Positions 47,698 to 54,838 of a DNA stretch of 64,000 nt are shown here, piece after piece. Location of the stretch: NCBI RefSeq assembly GCF_018863395.1, contig NZ_JAHKRR010000012.1:1-64000 (forward strand). Reading direction: 5' to 3'. Below the pieces are notes generated by a model. The model saw only the letters and a list, made by a program, of their open reading frames with translations, searched no databases and was not told the origin of the DNA. The position numbers and the translations under genes were made by a program. Position 1 is the stretch's first letter, and each line of letters begins with the position of its first letter. The DNA comes from Sinomicrobium weinanense. GTDB lineage: Bacteria; Bacteroidota; Bacteroidia; Flavobacteriales; Flavobacteriaceae.

Positions 47698-47750
47698 ATT
47701 TCTTTAAATCCTGTATAAAATGGTTCGAAAATTATGCTGTGAAACACACT
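47698..47750 (+). repeat. dispersed repeat, copy A
   Basis: Copy A of a roughly 45-base sequence also found at 48684-48736 and 50738-50790, all in the same orientation. The shared core is TTTCTTTAAATCCTGTATAA followed by a run including GGTTCGAAAAT. In copy A it passes directly into a strong hairpin with a T tract. Read on the plus strand, the three copies share one frame (F-F-K-x-C-I-K-x-x-E-N), with both silent and non-silent changes, as if they were the 3' ends of related genes. Confidence 0.6.
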
Positions 47751-47755
47751 TTGAC

Positions 47756-47793
47756 GGGACAAAGAGGAAATATTCTTCTTTGCTCCCTTTTTT
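47756..47793 (+). terminator. intrinsic terminator after repeat copy A
   Basis: A near-perfect stem (GGGACAAAGAGGAA, loop ATA, TTCTTCTTTGCTCCC with one bulged C) occupies 47756-47787 and is followed by six T at 47788-47793 on the plus strand. That is a classic rho-independent terminator for plus-strand transcription, although no intact plus-strand gene now precedes it. It may also insulate the end of the methyltransferase transcript, which arrives from the other side. Confidence 0.65.
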
Positions 47794-47897
47794 ATTTCTG
47801 TACGGCTGTTAAATGCAATTGCGGATCACGGATCAATCCGGGATCATGGATTTTATTTTGGCATTAAAGGATAGATGTTGTCCATGGGAAGCCCTTT

Positions 47898-48533
47898 TTA
47901 GTTGATGTCCGGTTTCTCTCCAAGCATACAATGAGCACCAAATTTTACCCGGTCATTACGTTCGGTTCGGCAATTGATAAAGCCCGCATCGCGAAATGCT
48001 GTTTCAAGATCTGCAAGCTTATGGAGGTAAAAGCCTTCCGTTCCTACTGGTTTAAATCGCATAAAATTCTCCCGGATGGGAAATGTAACGGCCGCACGTC
48101 CATTGGGTTTGAGGACACGGTACATTTCTTTAAATACTGCTCCCGGATCTTCAATGACATACGCCGTAGCAACCGTACATGCCTTGTCAAATACGCCATC
48201 TGTAGAAGGAAGGGTGTTACCTGGGGCAAGGTGTAGTATCACTTTGCCTTCCGAGATTGCTTTGGCATTTTTCCCAGATGCCATTTCGAGAGCAGTCTCT
48301 GATATTTCGACACCTGTCACGGTGCCTCCGGATGCTCGCTGTAACAACAATTTAATATTTGCACCGTTTCCGAAACCTATTTCGAGGATATCATCGTTCG
48401 GCTGTACATCCAGGAGGTCTGCTGTCCACCTGGCATGCGTAATAGTCATTCTCGTCATCCATGCAAACAAAATCTTGCCGAATAGCCCCCTGGGATGCTG
48501 TAGCTGCTTACCAATTGCCTTTAGTAGCTTCAT
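47898..48533 (-). CDS. class I SAM-dependent methyltransferase (UbiE-like)
   Basis: 211 residues with a Rossmann-type methyltransferase fold: motif I ILEIGFGNGANI (49-60), a following acidic residue in TGVEIS, and later motifs (LAPGNTLPSTDGVFDKA, MYRVLKPNGRAAV). The family methylates small molecules; the substrate cannot be read from the sequence. It lies upstream of the lipopeptide operon on the same strand but is separated from it by 863 bases, so membership in the pathway is unproven. A 47-residue ORF ends 25 bases before its start. Confidence 0.85.
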   Translation of the reverse strand: MKLLKAIGKQLQHPRGLFGKILFAWMTRMTITHARWTADLLDVQPNDDILEIGFGNGANIKLLLQRASGGTVTGVEISETALEMASGKNAKAISEGKVILHLAPGNTLPSTDGVFDKACTVATAYVIEDPGAVFKEMYRVLKPNGRAAVTFPIRENFMRFKPVGTEGFYLHKLADLETAFRDAGFINCRTERNDRVKFGAHCMLGEKPDIN

Positions 48534-48558
48534 TGTTTTATGAGATTATTGTTATACA

Positions 48559-48702
48559 TTACAAAGATTGTTGGTATTCTTCGATCCCTTTGTTCTCCAG
48601 GCTAACGCACAACGTTTCGTGTGTATGTGCAGTAGCATCCACAACTTCATTAAAGATACAAATTATCCGATTTTCCTCAATCAACTTCTTCAAATCCTGC
48701 AT
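48559..48702 (-). CDS. small ORF (47 residues) ahead of the methyltransferase gene
   Basis: An ATG at 48702 opens a 47-residue frame (MQDLKKLIEENRIICIFNEV... ending IEEYQQSL) with ordinary codon use for this genome. The frame extends upstream only to an in-frame TAA before a GTG near 48735, through repeat copy B. It stops 25 bases before the methyltransferase start, so the two could share a transcript. No family was recognised. It may be a genuine small protein, a leader, or the remains of a larger gene broken at the repeat. Confidence 0.35.
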   Translation of the reverse strand: MQDLKKLIEENRIICIFNEVVDATAHTHETLCVSLENKGIEEYQQSL

Positions 48703-48736
48703 AAAACGGTTCGAAAATTGTTCAGTTAAGCGCACT
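48684..48736 (+). repeat. dispersed repeat, copy B
   Basis: Second copy of the repeat at 47698 and 50738, matching over CTTCAAATCCTGCATAAAAC and the following GGTTCGAAAATTG. Unlike copies A and C it is not followed directly by the GGGACAAAG-type hairpin, but by a different hairpin at 48757-48794. It overlaps the start of the 47-residue minus-strand ORF. Confidence 0.55.
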
Positions 48737-48756
48737 TTTTAGAACTACAAATGGCC

Positions 48757-48801
48757 ATAAGCCCTTGTAAATCATAAAATTTATAAGGGCTTATCATTTT
48801 T
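48757..48801. terminator. strong hairpin, probable (bidirectional) terminator
   Basis: A 16-bp inverted repeat, ATAAGCCCTTGTAAAT at 48757-48772 and ATTTATAAGGGCTTAT at 48779-48794, with one G-T pair and a 6-base loop. CATTTTTA follows on the plus strand. It lies between the divergent methyltransferase and MFS genes, where no plus-strand gene ends, so it may be a relic terminator belonging with repeat copy B. Confidence 0.5.
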
Positions 48802-48900
48802 AAGGCATTTTTTATTTGATCTGATTCTCCCTATCAAGAAATGCATTATCTCCCCATACGATTATACCAGATTTTCCGGTCAATGTCGGGTTTATTTTAT

Positions 48901-48929
48901 TTTGATAAATAGTTCCTATTTTATGTTTG
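48901..48929 (+). promoter_or_regulatory. probable promoter of the MFS exporter gene
   Basis: TTTG at 48901-48904, a 17-base spacer, and TATGTTTG at 48922-48929 fit the Bacteroidota housekeeping promoter (TTTG ... TAnnTTTG). Transcription would start near 48936, leaving a leader of about 170 bases before the MFS start codon. Confidence 0.5.
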
Positions 48930-49109
48930 CTTCGGCTATAAAGCGGTAATATGTCACATTCCCCCCTCTAAATAGTCGTTTTCACACTCCTTATATGCAA
49001 AACAGATCACTGAACTTTGTCATATTCATCAAGATAGATAAAAATGAACAGTAATCAATCCTATTCCTGTCTCATTCAAATTAAACACCTAACAAAAAAC
49101 TAATGTGCT

Positions 49110-50615
49110 ATGAAAAAGGAGATTGCCGTAAAAAAAGCAGGAACAAAGGAGTGGATCGGGCTTGCCATTATCGCCCTGCCGTGTATGCTTTATTCCATGG
49201 ATCTCACTATCCTTAACCTGGCAGTGCCCAAGTTGAGCGAGGATCTTCAACCCACCAGTGCACAGTTATTATGGATTGTAGATATTTATGGCTTCGTCAT
49301 CGCGGGACTGATGATCCCGCTGGGAGCATTGGGCGATAGGATCGGCAGAAAAAAATTGCTGTTAATCGGTGCTGCCGTCTTCGGACTGGCTTCTGTATTG
49401 GCCGCCTTTTCAAACAGTGCCAATTCCCTGATTGCTTCAAGAGCCATTCTGGGGGTGGCCGGCGCTACGCTGGCACCTTCTACCCTATCCCTCATCAGAA
49501 GCATGTTTGAAGACCCAAAACAGCGAACCCTGGCTATCGGAGTATGGATTACCAGCTTTTCCATCGGTGGCGCCATAGGTCCGGTGATCGGTGGTATCAT
49601 ACTGGAATTTTACTGGTGGGGAGCTGTCTTTCTGGTTGCTATTCCAATAATGATCCTATTATTGATTCTGGGCCCGTTCCTGCTTCCTGAGTTCAAAGAT
49701 CCCAATCCGGGGAAAATGGATCTCATCAGTGCCCTAATGTCATTGACTGCTATTTTGTCTGCAGTATTTGGCATCAAGATGGCTGTAACGGAAGGGCTTC
49801 ACTTTCAGCCGGTTTTTTTTATACTGCTCGGCATACTGATTGGCTGGCTGTTTATACGACGGCAACAGAGATTGGATAATCCCTTTATCGATTTAAAGCT
49901 ATTTGAAAACCGAAAATTTTCTACTTCTTTAAGCCTGAACCTCCTGGCCGCATTTATGCTTTTCGGGATGTTTTTATTTATTGCACAATATTTTCAGCTG
50001 GTCATGGACTTTTCTGCATTCGAAGCAGGTTTATGGGGCATTTCTTCAGGGATCGGGTTTATCATCGGTGCACTCACCACCCAATATCTGACCACTAAAT
50101 TCAAGCCTGTGTTTATCATGACTGCGGGATTCGTCCTTGCTGCTCTGGGTTTTGGGTTACTGCTTTTTCTCGGAGGCAGCTTTGATCTGTTTTTTATAGT
50201 AAGCGGTTTTACCATCTTTTCTCTCGGGATTGCATTGGTCTTTACATTGGTGACAGATGCCATTGTGGGAAGTGCCCCGCCTGAGCAAGCCGGCCTGGCC
50301 TCATCAATGTCCGAAACAAGCTCAGAATTGGGTGGAGCACTGGGCATTGCAATTTTAGGAAGTATTGGCACACTGGCTTACAAAAACAAAATGTTCAGAT
50401 CTGATCTTCAAAACGAATTAAATATTGTCGATTCCCTGGGAGGTGTTATCGCTCGTGCAAATCAGCTATCGGCAGATCGGGCATCTGACCTTATTGTTTT
50501 AGCAAAAGAGGCTTTTACTAATGGAATGCATTGGACAGCAGGGATATCTGTGATTCTATCGTTAACACTTGCCTTTTTATGCCTGAACAGTTTAAGAAAA
50601 GTGAAGCCAATCTAA
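49110..50615 (+). CDS. MFS drug exporter, DHA2 family (SmvA/QacA-like)
   Basis: 501 residues with about 14 hydrophobic segments, as in the 14-helix DHA2 group of proton-driven multidrug exporters. The N-terminal part has LDLTILNLAVP-like sequence (MDLTILNLAVPKL, about 30-42), PTSAQLLWIVDIYGF, and motif A as GALGDRIGRKK (about 71-81); the RAILGVAGATLAPSTLSLI stretch is motif C-like. Such pumps export cationic biocides and other amphiphiles. It is the only plus-strand gene in this part, has its own promoter, and points away from the lipopeptide operon, so a self-resistance role is possible but not shown. Confidence 0.88.
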   Translation: MKKEIAVKKAGTKEWIGLAIIALPCMLYSMDLTILNLAVPKLSEDLQPTSAQLLWIVDIYGFVIAGLMIPLGALGDRIGRKKLLLIGAAVFGLASVLAAFSNSANSLIASRAILGVAGATLAPSTLSLIRSMFEDPKQRTLAIGVWITSFSIGGAIGPVIGGIILEFYWWGAVFLVAIPIMILLLILGPFLLPEFKDPNPGKMDLISALMSLTAILSAVFGIKMAVTEGLHFQPVFFILLGILIGWLFIRRQQRLDNPFIDLKLFENRKFSTSLSLNLLAAFMLFGMFLFIAQYFQLVMDFSAFEAGLWGISSGIGFIIGALTTQYLTTKFKPVFIMTAGFVLAALGFGLLLFLGGSFDLFFIVSGFTIFSLGIALVFTLVTDAIVGSAPPEQAGLASSMSETSSELGGALGIAILGSIGTLAYKNKMFRSDLQNELNIVDSLGGVIARANQLSADRASDLIVLAKEAFTNGMHWTAGISVILSLTLAFLCLNSLRKVKPI

Positions 50616-50737
50616 AAACAATATAGTTTCATTACGATAATCCATATGATTTTTATAAAAATCTATCGTGAACATAATATTGTATTAGTTGCCATATGGT
50701 GAGAAGTTTTAAAGTCCCCCAACTTTCCTGAACGCCA

Positions 50738-50790
50738 ATTTCTTCAAACCCTGTATAAAACGGTACGAAAATCGTTTTGTGAAGTGCACT
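50738..50790 (+). repeat. dispersed repeat, copy C
   Basis: Third copy of the repeat at 47698 and 48684, about 120 bases after the MFS stop: TTTCTTCAAACCCTGTATAA then ACGGTACGAAAATCG and TTTTGTGAAG. It leads straight into a hairpin homologous to that of copy A. Confidence 0.6.
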
Positions 50791-50793
50791 TGA

Positions 50794-50837
50794 CGGAGCA
50801 AAGGGAAAACATTCTTTTTTTGTTCCGCTTTTTGTTT
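50794..50837 (+). terminator. intrinsic terminator downstream of the MFS gene
   Basis: Stem CGGAGCAAAGGGAA / TTCTTTTTTTGTTCCG (50794-50827, several G-T pairs) followed by CTTTTTGTTT. It is homologous in sequence to the copy A hairpin and should end plus-strand transcription from the MFS gene, about 180 bases beyond its stop. Confidence 0.6.
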
Positions 50838-50888
50838 GGGGCTATTTCAGATTATGCCCAAAAGTTCATAAGACTGTCTATAACCGGG

Positions 50889-51824
50889 TCACAATAATTT
50901 AAACTTAAGCCCACATCCTATACCGAATGATCTGTTGATCACCGAATTTAACCGGGTTACTGCTTCCGATCCACTTTGGTAAAAGGTCTTATCTCTTCCT
51001 TTTCCCGTTTCCAGATAGGAAATATCCGTATTAAATGTGATATATGTTTTCTTACCGATGGGATATTCTACAAACAACCGGGCATTGACACCTTTACCTG
51101 TGGCATGGTGTTTAAAACTCACGGGATGTGCCAACTCTTCCCTTAGGTTCCAGTTTGCCCCGGCAGTATATTTTACCAGATCGCCTTCTACTTCAAGAAG
51201 GATCCGGAATTTTTGTATGTCAAAGATAAATGTACTCCCTGCGGAACCTCCATACCAATGGGGCGTATAAGTACTTTTAAGTTCTTTTCCCTCTATTAAA
51301 GGTACTTTATTATCCAGCATATACAGGTGCTGGTATTTACTGGTATAGCCCAGGAAAGGAATGATTCGTATTCCGGAATTAACCAAAAGGCAGTATTGCA
51401 ACCTGGCATCGAATGACAACACATACCCTTTGTCTGCACGCAGTTTTTCGCGATAAAAATTGCCTTGCCTGTTGTCTTCGCTGTAATCTGCATCTGTTAC
51501 CCTTCCTGATGCAATGGCCATATAGGACATATCCATTTGTACGGAAAAACGTTTGGATATCCTTTTACCAAACAATACGCCTGCTTCCGGACCTTGTATT
51601 CTTTTCCATATCAGCTCCGATAAAATGTTTGGGTTCTGCCCCCGGATATCGCCGGCCACAGACCAGCGCAGATCTTCCTGCCTGTACTTTACATAGGGCT
51701 GTATGGAAAGTCCGTTTCTACGGATTTCCTGCCCGTGTAAGCCATCGAAAAAGAGAAACAGAAAACAAAAGACCAGGAAAAATCTAAATGTAGTAAACAT
51801 ATACCGGTAACTGTCTTTTAACAA
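50889..51824 (-). CDS. secreted beta-barrel-like protein of unknown function
   Basis: 311 residues. A signal peptide is present (FRFFLVFCFLFLFFDGLHGQ); the in-frame ATG at 51800 gives a more usual signal length than the one at 51824. The mature part is rich in alternating Tyr/Phe/Arg strands (RFSVQMDMSYMAIA, IRIIPFLGYTSKYQHLYML) and ends in a hydrophobic strand (GCGLKFKLL), which fits an outer-membrane barrel in style. No family was recognised. It lies downstream of the metallopeptidase gene on the same strand but beyond that gene's probable terminator. Confidence 0.6.
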   Translation of the reverse strand: MLKDSYRYMFTTFRFFLVFCFLFLFFDGLHGQEIRRNGLSIQPYVKYRQEDLRWSVAGDIRGQNPNILSELIWKRIQGPEAGVLFGKRISKRFSVQMDMSYMAIASGRVTDADYSEDNRQGNFYREKLRADKGYVLSFDARLQYCLLVNSGIRIIPFLGYTSKYQHLYMLDNKVPLIEGKELKSTYTPHWYGGSAGSTFIFDIQKFRILLEVEGDLVKYTAGANWNLREELAHPVSFKHHATGKGVNARLFVEYPIGKKTYITFNTDISYLETGKGRDKTFYQSGSEAVTRLNSVINRSFGIGCGLKFKLL

Positions 51825-51871
51825 TTTAACGTACTTTCATATATATTAGCCGGCGGGTGGATTAAAAACAA

Positions 51872-51912
51872 ATCAATGTGTATAGTTCAGGGATAACACT
51901 ATACACATTGAT
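51872..51912 (-). terminator. hairpin terminator after the metallopeptidase gene
   Basis: Perfect 15-bp inverted repeat (ATCAATGTGTATAGT at 51872-51886, its complement at 51898-51912) with an 11-base loop. On the minus strand it is followed by TTGTTTTTAA, so it should end transcription 33 bases past the metallopeptidase stop. Confidence 0.6.
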
Positions 51913-51944
51913 ATGACCAATTTCCTAAAAGGCCTTACTGCTTT

Positions 51945-52742
51945 TTAGTAAGGATATAGTTCGGCAATAAAGGTTTTATCAGTATCAGATAATTGAGTAT
52001 TCCAACCGACTTCGAAGTCACCTATGGTCAACGCATTGTCTACGGAATAATGCATAATGGACAGGGGGTCGTATTCGCTGAACTGTGTTTCTGAAGTGGA
52101 GTATGTGGCAAAGAGGTTATGGTCTACCTGGTCCTCTGACCAGTAATTGGGTGCTCCTCCATAATATTCATATACTTTTGGTTTATCCCATGGAATATCT
52201 ACTTCGGGATGCTGATGTTCGTGTATCAGCCCGAGCGCATGACCAAACTCGTGAATGGTGGTCCGGCTGAACTCCCCGTCGGAAGTATTATCGTCAAACC
52301 ATCCGAAATTCATGGTTTCCCCGCCTTTGATAAGCAGTGCATCCGTACCTATGTAGGAGTAAGACCCTCCGGATTTAAAAGTTACCCTGATGTCTGCCTT
52401 GCCCCTGGTAACAAATTTAAATGTGATATTGGCATGTTCTGACCATTCGTTGGCGTATTGCATCACCTTGTCCCTGACGTACTGAGAGGCGTTCCGGTCT
52501 AATTTCACCGTAAGCGTAATGCCATTTGGCCAAACCTTATCGCTAATGGCAGCGGCCCTGGGGGTGACACCTTCCGGGTAGACGTCCTTACACATCCTGA
52601 TGCCCGCGAGCTCTTCGGCGCTGAGCTCTGTTGTTTTTTCCAAATTGTTCAGATCATCTGCCTCACTTATCTCATCATTCTGGCAAGAAATAAAAATCAG
52701 GGGTAGCGTTAGCATCCATAAAAACAATCGTTTCATTTTCAT
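51945..52742 (-). CDS. M12A (astacin-like) zinc metallopeptidase, lipoprotein
   Basis: 265 residues. The signal peptide ends in the lipobox IFISC (Cys20), so the protein is anchored to a membrane on the outside. The zinc site is HEFGHALGLIH at 164-174, with H164, E165, H168 and H174 arranged as in metzincins, followed by a Met-turn (SIMHYS). GGSYSYIG and the glycine-rich stretch before the zinc site fit astacins. The region before about residue 65 may be a pro-segment. Its substrate is unknown. A TATATTTG -7 element lies 73-80 bases upstream and a hairpin terminator follows, so it is probably transcribed alone. Confidence 0.88.
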   Translation of the reverse strand: MKMKRLFLWMLTLPLIFISCQNDEISEADDLNNLEKTTELSAEELAGIRMCKDVYPEGVTPRAAAISDKVWPNGITLTVKLDRNASQYVRDKVMQYANEWSEHANITFKFVTRGKADIRVTFKSGGSYSYIGTDALLIKGGETMNFGWFDDNTSDGEFSRTTIHEFGHALGLIHEHQHPEVDIPWDKPKVYEYYGGAPNYWSEDQVDHNLFATYSTSETQFSEYDPLSIMHYSVDNALTIGDFEVGWNTQLSDTDKTFIAELYPY

Positions 52743-52814
52743 AATACTTAAAGTTTTAGGTTAAAAAAATAAAATTAAATGAGGTAGATTTTACAATTCA
52801 GGATAGGTCTTGAG

Positions 52815-52822
52815 CAAATATA
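52815..52822 (-). promoter_or_regulatory. probable -7 element (TATATTTG) of the metallopeptidase gene
   Basis: The minus strand reads TATATTTG, matching TAnnTTTG, about 75 bases before the start codon. No clear -33 TTTG is seen. A 14-bp perfect palindrome, GTTAAAATTTTAAC at 52861-52874, lies about 40 bases upstream and could bind a regulator. Confidence 0.35.
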
Positions 52823-52931
52823 TATAAATTATTAAATTCATAAAAAAAAGTTAATGAAAAGTTAAAATTTTAACATAATAAAATACATCGGAGTGCCGGA
52901 CAAAGGGATTTCCGCATGTTTTATAAAACAT

Positions 52932-53321
52932 TTATTTATTATCCAACTCCCTAAGCCACAATGAAATATCTTTATCAGAAGGAATGTCGAATTTTTTCCG
53001 GAGCCTGTATTTCCGGGTCTGGACCGCCTTGGGGGTGACATAGGTATATGCAGCAATCTCCTTGGTAGAGAAATTGAGGAACAGCATGGCACAAAAGTGT
53101 AATTCACTGGCCTGCAAGTTGGGGTCCATATCCAATAATCTCGAATAAAAATCCGGATATACTTCCATGAACCGGGAGATAAACTCAGGGTTATTTTCCT
53201 TCGCCAATGCTACCACTTCTTTAAAAGCTTCGTTCACTTTTTGTTCCAGTTCACGGGTTTCTTCTTCTTTTTGTTTTAGTACACTTTCCTTTTCTTCTAT
53301 GAGGCGTTCTTTTTCCCTCAT
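52932..53321 (-). CDS. short LuxR/GerE-like HTH protein with coiled coil, possibly a truncated regulator
   Basis: 129 residues. The first 40 residues are a charged coiled coil (KEKERLIEEKESVLKQKEEE region). The C-terminal part resembles the HTH that ends many Bacteroidota TPR-type regulators (LNFSTKEIAAYTYVTPKAVQ, then TRKYRLRKKF). In those proteins the HTH follows TPR repeats and a membrane helix; here an in-frame TAA lies four codons before the ATG and no TPR part remains. It may be a natural short protein or the surviving 3' end of a larger gene. It is divergent from the heme-binding gene, 148 bases away. Confidence 0.65.
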   Translation of the reverse strand: MREKERLIEEKESVLKQKEEETRELEQKVNEAFKEVVALAKENNPEFISRFMEVYPDFYSRLLDMDPNLQASELHFCAMLFLNFSTKEIAAYTYVTPKAVQTRKYRLRKKFDIPSDKDISLWLRELDNK

Positions 53322-53469
53322 TTTTTCAAGGTATTATTAGCAGTACTACCTCATATACAATGAGAATGAAGGGGGCAAGTGGTTAAGTGCCGACAGCGAA
53401 GTAAAGAACCCTTATTTTGGTCAAAAAATGCTCTCCTGTGGTAAGGTACAGAAAGAAATAAACAAGTAG

Positions 53470-53919
53470 ATGAGAATTATCAAAATTTCGATCATAATAC
53501 TATTGGTTACGTTTGTAGGTATACAGTTTATACCCAAAACGCGTAACCAAAGTAAAATAGTTCTTAAATCTGATTTTTTGTCGGTCAACAAGGTCCCCAA
53601 AACATTGGAACGCAAGATCAGGGTGTCCTGCTACGACTGTCACAGTAACAATACAGAATATCCATGGTACAATAAAATTCAGCTGATCAGCTGGTACCTG
53701 GAAAAACACGTAGAAGAAGGAAAATACGAACTGAATTTTAATGAATGGGGAAACTATTCTTCCAGAAAGAAAAGAAGTAAATTAAGGTCTATCAAAAGCC
53801 AAATTGAAAATGACAAGATGCCTCTTTCGTCTTATACCTTATTGCACCGGGAGGCCATTCTTAATGAAGAAGAAAAACAAATGTTTTTAGCATGGCTGGA
53901 CACTCTTGACATTCCTTGA
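53470..53919 (+). CDS. heme-binding-domain protein (Haem_bd family)
   Basis: 149 residues. An N-terminal hydrophobic segment (about 4-20) acts as signal or membrane anchor. The CYDCH motif (Cys54, Cys57, His58) would attach heme c covalently in the periplasm. It is followed by a short helical region with the family's WYNK, SWYLEKHVEEG and NEWGNYSSRKK features and a C-terminal KMPLSSYTLLHREA stretch. Such proteins are thought to be small cytochrome-like electron carriers. It is one of only two plus-strand genes in the window. Confidence 0.85.
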   Translation: MRIIKISIIILLVTFVGIQFIPKTRNQSKIVLKSDFLSVNKVPKTLERKIRVSCYDCHSNNTEYPWYNKIQLISWYLEKHVEEGKYELNFNEWGNYSSRKKRSKLRSIKSQIENDKMPLSSYTLLHREAILNEEEKQMFLAWLDTLDIP

Positions 53920-53953
53920 TTTTGGTAGTAAAGGATGTACTGAATTAGCCTCC

Positions 53954-54065
53954 CTGGCGCTCTTTTGAACAACGAGTACCTATTTAAATAGCCGCGTTCT
54001 CGTTTCTTTCAATAACACAGCTCTTTCTTATTAAAAATACAATGTGGGAAACGCACATCTATGGA
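53954..54065. repeat. direct repeat, distal copy (end of second paralogue)
   Basis: About 112 bases, nearly identical to 54728-54838, with one single-base indel and a few substitutions. It covers the last codons of the 54009-54791 gene and its downstream flank. Its partner covers the end of the 54782-55471 gene and the same flank. Confidence 0.85.
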
Positions 54066-54791
54066 GTCTTTTAATGTGTATGTTTTTGTGCTGTCTATTT
54101 CTCCTTTTTTATTGTAATAAGTCCATTTTCCATATTTGAAATTCTTTTTTACCTGGCCTTCTTCTTTTAAACTACCTGTGTAAAAAAAATCTTTCCAGTA
54201 ACCTGAACCTTTTTTAAATTTAGTCGAATAAAGAATGGTCCTATCTTCTTCTTTTACAATTCTCATATTTCCATGTATGGCATTATTGCAATATTCTACC
54301 GTTTTTTGCAGTAAAGTGTCTACTTCTTTACCGTTCCATTGTGTTATAGTTCGCTCGTAGGTTTCAATTGGGATTCCTTTAAAAACAACTACATTTTCAT
54401 CTAATCTAATCTTTTTCCGTTTATCGATGTCCCTGAAAAAATAGAAAGTGGCCCCATAAGGTTTTTCCGGATGGTGGATTATCGTATCCCTGCTCTCTTT
54501 TTCAATATAATATTCTGAATCATGTGCTTTTCTAACTATTAACCCTTTAGGATTAACTTTATAGCGTTTAAAAAAAAGGCTTACCTCCACTTCTCCCCCA
54601 ATACTGCTGGTCATGTTTTTAACAACACTAAATGGTAGAGGAGGTGGGTTTTCTGCATCATATATGACTTTTTTACAGGTGCAACTGTTGGTAAGAATAC
54701 ATATTAGAATACTAATGATACTACTCACTGGCGCTCTTTTGAACAACGAGTACCTATTTAATAGCCGCGTTCTCGTTTCTTTCAATAACAC
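54009..54791 (-). CDS. hypothetical lipoprotein-like paralogue, possible T6SS immunity protein
   Basis: 260 residues. The ATG at 54791 lies inside the duplicated flank of the upstream gene, so its first 20 or so residues are that flank read in frame. A GTG just before SSIISILICILTNSC is another possible start and would give a compact lipoprotein signal. The C-terminal 70 residues (FKYGKWTYYNKKGEIDSTKT then DVRFPHCIFNKKE) closely match the neighbour at 54782-55471; the GKWTYYN-G repeat recalls MORN-like modules. It overlaps that gene by 10 bases. Position after a GH19-type effector and a lipoprotein gene suggests immunity, by inference only. Confidence 0.65.
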   Translation of the reverse strand: MLLKETRTRLLNRYSLFKRAPVSSIISILICILTNSCTCKKVIYDAENPPPLPFSVVKNMTSSIGGEVEVSLFFKRYKVNPKGLIVRKAHDSEYYIEKESRDTIIHHPEKPYGATFYFFRDIDKRKKIRLDENVVVFKGIPIETYERTITQWNGKEVDTLLQKTVEYCNNAIHGNMRIVKEEDRTILYSTKFKKGSGYWKDFFYTGSLKEEGQVKKNFKYGKWTYYNKKGEIDSTKTYTLKDSIDVRFPHCIFNKKELCY

Positions 54792-54838
54792 GGCTCTTTC
54801 TTATTAAAGATACAATGCGGGAAACGCACATCTATGGA
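54728..54838. repeat. direct repeat, proximal copy (junction of tandem duplication)
   Basis: Partner of 53954-54065, 774 bases away. It starts at CTGGCGCTCTTTTGAACAAC in both copies, marking the likely duplication junction. Here the flank is used as the start of the downstream paralogue's coding sequence. Confidence 0.85.

Larger units (their letters stand above)
47035..47897. other. AT-rich gene-free region upstream of the lipopeptide operon
   Basis: About 0.86 kb with no convincing gene. The part nearest the operon (47035-47560) is strongly AT-rich and should hold the promoter and a leader of the FAAL/PKS gene. The only TAnnTTTG match I found on the minus strand is at 47377-47384, without a convincing -33 TTTG, and would leave a leader of roughly 340 bases. 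A short inverted repeat (GATCACGGAT/ATCCGGGATC) lies at 47824-47845, close to the methyltransferase stop. The terminator hairpin at 47756-47793 is described separately. Confidence 0.5.

Noticed and set aside
48461-48742. 93-residue plus-strand frame containing repeat copy B
   Set aside because: Most of it is antisense to the methyltransferase start and the 47-residue ORF. Only the repeat tail is shared with other copies, so it is not convincing as a gene.
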